Made by a program: the position numbers and the translations under genes
The notes under the pieces: model-generated
What the model saw: the letters and a program-made list of their open reading frames with translations, nothing else
The model's database searches: none
Told to the model about the DNA's origin: nothing
From: Knoxdaviesia capensis
Lineage: Eukaryota > Ascomycota > Sordariomycetes > Microascales > Gondwanamycetaceae
Direction: 5' to 3'
Length of the DNA stretch: 64,000 nt
Assembly: GCA_001510575.1 (NCBI GenBank)
Contig: LNGK01000004.1
Location: forward strand, 3,408,667-3,472,666
Shown: positions 58,439 through 64,000 of the stretch, in pieces
Numbering within the stretch: the stretch's first letter is position 1
Layout of the letters: each line of letters opens with the position of its first letter

Positions 58439-59676
58439 CGTCGGACGATGGGAAAAGGGAGTCGGACACTGATACACAGCCTCGGGATATTGCCTCTGCC
58501 AGAAAAAACAACAGCCGGCAGATACGCAAAACGAGAGAGAGTTCAGGCAACGAACAGAGGGGAAAGACGACGATAGGTGAGGAGTTGTACGGTGAGAACG
58601 TTTGTGTTTTTTTTTCCCTTCCACAAGGCGGTTGTGAAATGAGAAGAAAAACAGGCCAGCCGCGGTTAGTGGCCTCAGGCGTCGAAAACCACTTACATAA
58701 GCGGCCGGCAGATCTTGGGTAAACCCTTTAAGCGCCAGTCGAGCCAAAAAAAATAGGCGGTGGCGGTAAACGGACCACTCTTCACTAACGCCAGATCCGC
58801 GTTCACCTTTTCCGGATTCGAGAAACTCATTCCACAATTGGACACTTGGTGGTACAACAGGCCATATCTAGATAAATATAAAGAGGACTACATGCTCAAC
58901 ACTACCGATCAGCTTCCCACGGGCGGTCTGGATGACGAGGGGGGCGTTCTTATAGGGGTGACCGAGGAAACTGTATGGTTGCGGTTGTCTTGCCTCGTGT
59001 ATGTAAAGGCGGTGGAAGTCCTCCCGGTCTTACGTGTGAGGCTGTCGACGCTGGATCTGCTGGTTGGAGGTTTTCAAAGTGGATTAAACGTATCATGTTC
59101 AATGCCACAACCGTGAAAACTTCTATCATGCAGAGTTAGTGTAGACCCGACAACCTGAAGTCAGCTGTAACGAAACAGCCCAGAAGCTGAAATTCACAGT
59201 CAACGAGGCTTATTTAAGACACGGGCTAGAGGTTACATGGATAGAGGTACATATGCATATCATGAGTGTATTATGTACGTAAAGAGTGGTGTTGTGTGCG
59301 GCAACTCGCCAGCCATGTGGCGGCAGGAATATCAAAAAGTCTAAAGAACAGCAAGATGGAGAGAGAAGTATTTCGGATATAGATGAGGAAGAGGGAGGAG
59401 AAATAGCAGCAGAGGAAATTCAAATGTGGAAAAGGATATCATGGCCCAGACTATCATCAAACAGAACAAAGAAGCAGTACACAAAAAAATAGTAGTAAGG
59501 AGCATAGGCGGCGAGGAGAGGGGACTTGGGACGGCGTGTGAAAGGCGCGAAGGGTATCACGGACGTCCTGAAACGCCGGGAATGGTGCATGTGCATGACG
59601 ACAGAGTAAGAACTAGGTCCACTGGTTCTCACGCACTCCACATGCGCGGGTGCCGGGATAGACGCAGGTAAGTTGC
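58439..59676. other. Spacer between mS38 and Ugo1, no supported gene
   Basis: The mS38 promoter is on the left and the Ugo1 3' flank on the right. A plus-strand frame at about 58760-59116 lacks an ATG near its start and matches nothing known. No gene is called. Confidence 0.5.
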
Positions 59677-61532
59677 TTAGAACTCGCCCTCGCCGCCATT
59701 GCCGACCACGCCGGCAATCCACAGCCCGACCAGGCCCCACCAGCTGACCTTCCATCCGCGCCAGAGACCTTCAGCACCCTGGCCGCGCATGACCACCGTA
59801 TGAGCCTCGACGCCGGAAGAGCTGGACGACGACGCCGCAGCGGGGGTTCTACCACTACTGCGACCGCTCCGCTGAGCGCGTGCCGACCCAGACTTCGCAA
59901 CGGCAGCGGCAGCAGCAGCGGCGGCGGTGGGCGACAGCGGCGTCGACACGGTGATGGTGCGGGAGCCCTCGTAGGCCGCAATGTGGCGCATCGTGCCGAG
60001 CACGCCGAGGAACTGGCCGACGGGCACCACGGCGTCCAGGTGCGTGTCGCGCGGGTTCGCAGCGCGCACGAAGCGCGGCGTCGAGAGCACGGCGAGCTGG
60101 CCGCGGCGCAGCACGGTCTCGAGCGGCAGCCGCACGAAGACCGAGGCCGCCGACGCGCAGAACTTGGCGGCGGAGAAGGTCGCGGGCAGCAGCTCTCTGT
60201 CGATCTTGAAGCGCGTGCGCAGGGCGAGCGGGGTTGAGAGGGCGAGCAGCGGGTGCACGAGCGAGTGCAGGATCGTCGGGAGGATCAGCGACGGGTGACA
60301 GAAGTACGAGGGGAATGAGCGGAGAAGGGCGGTGGTGTGACGGGGGCCCTTGTTTGTGGGTGTTAGAAGCAGGCTGTGAGGCCGATGAAAAAGAAGATAA
60401 AGGGGTTAGCGATCGGAAGATGCACGGGATGCCATGTCATTTAAGCTAGCAAGGAGAAAAGAAGAGCTTGGGGAAACATACCGAGTTCGGACGAGGTCCA
60501 GCGGCGCCAGAAGCAGGCCGGCAGCCACAGCCGCGGCGGCTGCAACACCCAGCGCAGCCCACGGGTACGGGGCAGCAATACCGACCAACCGGTCAATATC
60601 ATCTTTGACGCCTAGATCCGGCACGTCTAGCACGGCACTGAGGAAGCTGCGCGACCAGTTCTCCAGCACCGACTGCAGCACCGAGTAAACAAACGTGGCG
60701 TTCGACCCCTTCCACACCCCGCGCAGGCCCTCCTTCTGCCACAGCTGGCCAATGACCTCGGTGACGGAGTTGGGCCGCGTGAGGACCAGCTGGTGCGGCG
60801 GCAGGGCCGGCGAGGCCGGCGACGAGCGCGAGGCGGACGACGGCGTCTGGGGGGATTGCAGTGACGAGGGTACGCGGCGGTGGCTGGCGGTGCGTGGGTA
60901 CGACGGGGTCGGGGTGTCGGGGTCGTGGGTGAAGTAGTCTTCTTCCGGCTCCGAGTCGGAGTCGTTGAACTATATGGGCGGGGGGGAGAGGTCGAGAGGT
61001 TCAGTTAGTTGCAATGCCACTTCAAAAAAACCACCGTAATCTCTTCTCCAAGATCGCAAACGCAAGACGGAACACAACCCACCTCGGCGAATCCCGCCCG
61101 CGACACCGCCGGCGTCCTCCGCCGCCGTGCCGCCTCGGCCGGGGTGACCGGGCTCAGCACGGCGCCGGACGCAGCGCCGCCGTCGCCGTGCTCGTACACC
61201 TGCAGCACGGTCTTGGCCACCTCGAACGGCTGCGCCATCAGCACCGACGTGTACTTCCACAGCAGCTCGTCAAACAGGTCGCGCAGCGTCGACATCATCG
61301 ACGGCGACGGCTCGTAGTCTTTGTAGTCGAGGTCTGGGATCATGCTGCGGGCGCGCGTGGCGTAGCGGCCGGGTGTGCCGGCGGCGGCAGCCGAGACGCC
61401 GCGGCCGGCGAGCACGGGGGTGTCGATGGATGCCGCCGAGGACGCCGCGATCGGGCCGGTGGCATTGCCGATGGACGGCGGGACGTAGTATGGCCGAAGG
61501 GGGTTCACGCCCCCGTCGCGATGTGATGCCAT
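59677..61532 (-). CDS. UGO1: Mitochondrial outer-membrane fusion protein Ugo1
   Basis: Predicted exons are 61532-61083, 60969-60482 and 60373-59677, giving 544 residues. Recognised by the N-terminal NPLRPYYVPPSIG, by LLWKYTSVLMAQPFEVAKT (modified carrier repeat), by GLRGVWKGSNATFVYSVLQS, by LAPLDLVRTRLLLTPT (second carrier-like motif) and by LPLETVLRRGQ near the C-terminus. Ugo1 is a degenerate mitochondrial carrier of the outer membrane that links Fzo1 and Mgm1 in fusion. Low-complexity insertions (Ser/Pro-rich after exon 2 start, poly-Ala and poly-Ser near the C-terminus) are longer than in yeast. It is divergent from Yah1. Confidence 0.9.
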
Positions 61533-62533
61533 TGCGTGTGTGGTGGATATGATGTGGCGTGAGGTGCTTGAACCAGCTGGAGAAACAGGAAGATGATAAT
61601 GAATCAAGAGTATCGTGAGAAAGATTAACACAAGGGGAAAATGGATACAATAATAGCAGGCAAACAGGAAAAAGTATTTGGGGTGATGAGGTTTCGCTCT
61701 CATCTGTTGATAAGAAAAAAACGTGAAGACTTCATTAATGGCGCGACTGCTTCATGCGCGGCTTTGCTCAGTACCGCCAAAAATTCTCCCACCCAGATAG
61801 AAAAAAAGCAGCAGAGATACGCGCGGATCGAATTTGGGCCAAAAAAAGCCAAACGGCGCAGCTTCATGCATCTCTCCTTCCTTCGCTTTCCAGCTCCAAA
61901 TTTCCTGAGTCAGCATCCGCTGAGTCACCGGGTTACGTAATACTCCGATTGCCGCAGGTCGGCCTTATCGCATCGGAGCTTTCGCTGCCTTTTATTTTGT
62001 ATTTTTTTTAGTGGCCAACCAGAAATCCAGGATTTAACAGTTTAACAGCCCGAGAAGAAAAATCCAGGCACTGACAGCACAGGGAATATCATAGCCGCCA
62101 AAAAATACAAAATAAAAATAAAAAAACCCCGGGACAAGATTCGCATCTTCAAGACGACTCATTCACAAGTGCCCGCAAAATTCAGCATTGACACCTGCGG
62201 CCATTTCCCACGACTATATATATCTTGAAATCTTCTAGCTTCTTATTTCTTCTCCTTCTTTTGTCTTCTCTTCCTTCAGGTAGCAGACTTTTTTGGGTTT
62301 CTGTCCTTTACGCTGTCTTTTGCTGTCCTTTGCAGTCTTTCAGGTGACTGGATACTCCCCAGCCTTACTGAACAACAGACCTTGGCTTCGTTGTCACGGT
62401 TTGCTCAAGATACTTAATATCTTTCGATATCGTTGCTTCATCCTATAACTTCCTCCTCCTTCATCCACACTCTTTCCCATCCTTGCTCGCAACGACAACT
62501 CCCTCCCACACGACCCCACACACTCCGGACACG
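61533..62533. promoter_or_regulatory. Divergent Ugo1/Yah1 promoter with AP-1 and Yap1-type sites
   Basis: Two perfect TGAGTCA sites (61906-61912 and 61921-61927) are followed by TTACGTAA (61933-61940). TGAGTCA is bound by Gcn4/CPC1-class bZIP factors, TTACGTAA by Yap1-class factors. The Yah1-proximal 350 bp is pyrimidine-rich with a TATATATA stretch near 62215. Confidence 0.6.
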
Positions 62534-63395
62534 ATGACGCCCGTCTTCCGGCTCCCGGCCGCCGTTGGCCGGACCCTGCGCTCCCGCCTCCAGCCCGCCT
62601 CCGCGACTCTGCCCCCCTCAGCCCGATCGCTCTCGTCGCTATGTACCTCGTCGATGCCGCGCGGCGCCGCATCTGTCCGGTCGGCTCGGACACCGGTGCA
62701 CCAGCAACCGCTCCCGGGGCGCACCGCCCGGCCCGCGACCATCCCGCAGGTCCGCGCCTTTTCCGTGTCGATACCGAAGGCTCACGGACATCTCGGCGAG
62801 GTCATTCCCGGTCAAGAGTGCGTCACCTTCCACTGCCCCCGACTACTCCCTTGAAGCCACCGACTCGTGGTGTCTGTCCTGTTTGTGTCTGGCATTACAC
62901 ACCAGAACCAGCTCTCGCTAACGACCGAACACCCATGTTTCCCCCGTCTAGGCTCTCCATCACCTTTGTCGACAAGGATAACCGCGAGCACACGTTTACC
63001 GTGAGCCCCGGAGATAACCTCCTCGATATCGCCCAAAACTTCGACCTAGAGATGGAAGGTCAGCTTACCTCACCACCCCAAGTTCCCCGCGGCCCCCCGA
63101 CGTTCAGTATCATGATGTATATAGCTCACACATATCTCTCTCTCTCTCTCTCTCTATAGGTGCCTGCGGCGGTTCGTGCGCCTGCTCGACGTGCCACGTG
63201 ATTGTGCTCGACGAGGCCTACTACGACAAGATGTCCGAGCCTGACGACGACGAGAACGACATGCTCGACCTGGCCTTTGGCCTGACCGAGACCAGCCGCC
63301 TCGGATGCCAGGTCAAGATGACCAAGGAGCTCGACGGCCTGCGTGTCAAGCTGCCTAGCATGACGCGGAACCTGCAGTCCAAGGACTTCAAGTAG
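62534..63395 (+). CDS. YAH1: Mitochondrial [2Fe-2S] ferredoxin (adrenodoxin type)
   Basis: Predicted exons are 62534-62817, 62952-63058 and 63160-63395, giving 208 residues. The first ~85 residues are Arg/Ser/Ala-rich without acidic residues, a clear mitochondrial presequence. The ferredoxin domain begins at ELSITFVDKDN. Cluster ligands are Cys133, Cys139, Cys142 (ACGGSCACSTCH) and Cys180 (SRLGCQV); Cys137 is extra within the loop. The acidic patch EPDDDENDMLDLA is the usual redox-partner surface. Yah1 passes electrons from Arh1 in iron-sulphur cluster assembly and in haem A and ubiquinone synthesis. The first intron uses a GTGCGT donor; the second ends after a (TC)n tract. Confidence 0.96.
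63133..63156. repeat. (TC)n tract at a Yah1 3' splice site
   Basis: About eleven TC units form the pyrimidine tract of the second Yah1 intron, directly before TATAG. Confidence 0.85.
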
Positions 63396-64000
63396 CCGCC
63401 GGCTGCCGGTCCCGATATGAGCTCTTTGACGGGCCCCAAGTTCCCTGCCGCTCGGTGCTGCAGCATCTCTTTTTCCCTTATCTCCCATCCGTTTCTGCCG
63501 GGCGATCCCGGCGAATCTCAATTCTAAGCCGTTCAGTGACTGGCTTCTCCTTCTCCTCATTTTTTTCTCCTCAATCTCAGCACGGTTTCTCACGATCCAA
63601 GCTCTGTGTATTTGTATGCTATCTATCCATTCTGTAGCGTTTATTGGACGGCACATGTCGTGCCTGTTTCCTGTCCGCCTTTGAAATAACGCTTTCCATC
63701 ATCTGTTTGCTGTGCTTCCTACTCGTTTGCCATTGCTTTGCTCCGCTTCGAGCGTTGTCCCTTGATATCCTCAATACTGGCGTATCCGAGCAGACGATGT
63801 CTGAAAAAACAAAACAAAATGAAGTGCGGTCGCCATCTCTGTACATTATGATCATCTCTGTTTATTTGTTGCCCTGATTTATTTGCCTGTTCCGGGGGCT
63901 TGTTGGCTGGATATTTCCTCTTGAACATAGGGCTCAAAACTGGACACGCCTGGTGGCCGGGCACGTTCACATGTCATATATAAGATCCCCCTCCTTAACT
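63396..64000. other. 3' flank of Yah1, no gene seen
   Basis: T-rich downstream sequence. The last ~100 bp contain a TATATAA near 63978 that could belong to a gene beyond the right edge. Confidence 0.5.

Noticed and set aside
58760..59116. Plus-strand frame of 118 codons between mS38 and Ugo1
   Set aside because: It opens at GTG, is not GC3-biased like its neighbours and has no recognisable domain.

Overview
This is nuclear DNA of a filamentous ascomycete, most likely a Sordariomycete. The evidence is GC-rich coding sequence, short GT..AG introns (about 50-106 nt) with CTNAC-like branch points, a clock-controlled-protein-6-like cell-wall gene, and fungal-specific families (PDR-type ABC transporter, Zn2Cys6 regulator, Ugo1, Kre33). 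The species cannot be named from sequence alone. There is one assembly gap at 32369-32479.

Layout. 1-5.1 kb: a small BRCT protein (-) and a PAQR/Izh membrane receptor (+), divergent. 5.4-10.0 kb: an intronless full-size PDR ABC transporter (-). 11.4-13.2 kb: an unrecognised small protein (-) and a decayed NADAR gene with several frame breaks (-). 13.5-22.0 kb: a sugar-related block with a six-exon MFS sugar porter (-), a divergently transcribed GH127 beta-L-arabinofuranosidase-type hydrolase (+), and a large regulator (+) that carries two C2H2 fingers and a Zn2Cys6 cluster. 22.0-38.6 kb: very gene-poor, with one small GPI-anchored ccg-6-like gene at 26.1-26.55 kb, microsatellites, a tRNA-like unit and the gap. 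38.6-41.2 kb: a quinone oxidoreductase (+) and a dienelactone hydrolase (-), convergent. 42-46.4 kb: RFA1 (+) and COP9 signalosome subunit 3 (-), convergent. 47.1-47.3 kb: a tRNA-derived SINE-like unit. 48.0-50.9 kb: a CCCH zinc-finger protein (-). 52.8-56.2 kb: the RNA cytidine acetyltransferase Kre33/NAT10 (-). 57.3-58.4 kb: mitoribosomal mS38/Cox24 (-). 59.7-63.4 kb: mitochondrial fusion factor Ugo1 (-) and mitochondrial ferredoxin Yah1 (+), divergent.

How parts may work together. The sugar porter, GH127 enzyme and regulator look like a small carbohydrate-utilisation cluster, with catabolite-repressor-type motifs in the shared promoter. RFA1 has two MluI cell-cycle boxes. The Ugo1/Yah1 promoter has two AP-1/Gcn4 sites and one Yap1-type site. 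Telomere-repeat-like AACCCTAA boxes recur between genes along the whole window.

All intron boundaries were read by eye from splice consensus and protein-family continuity. They are predictions, not transcript data.
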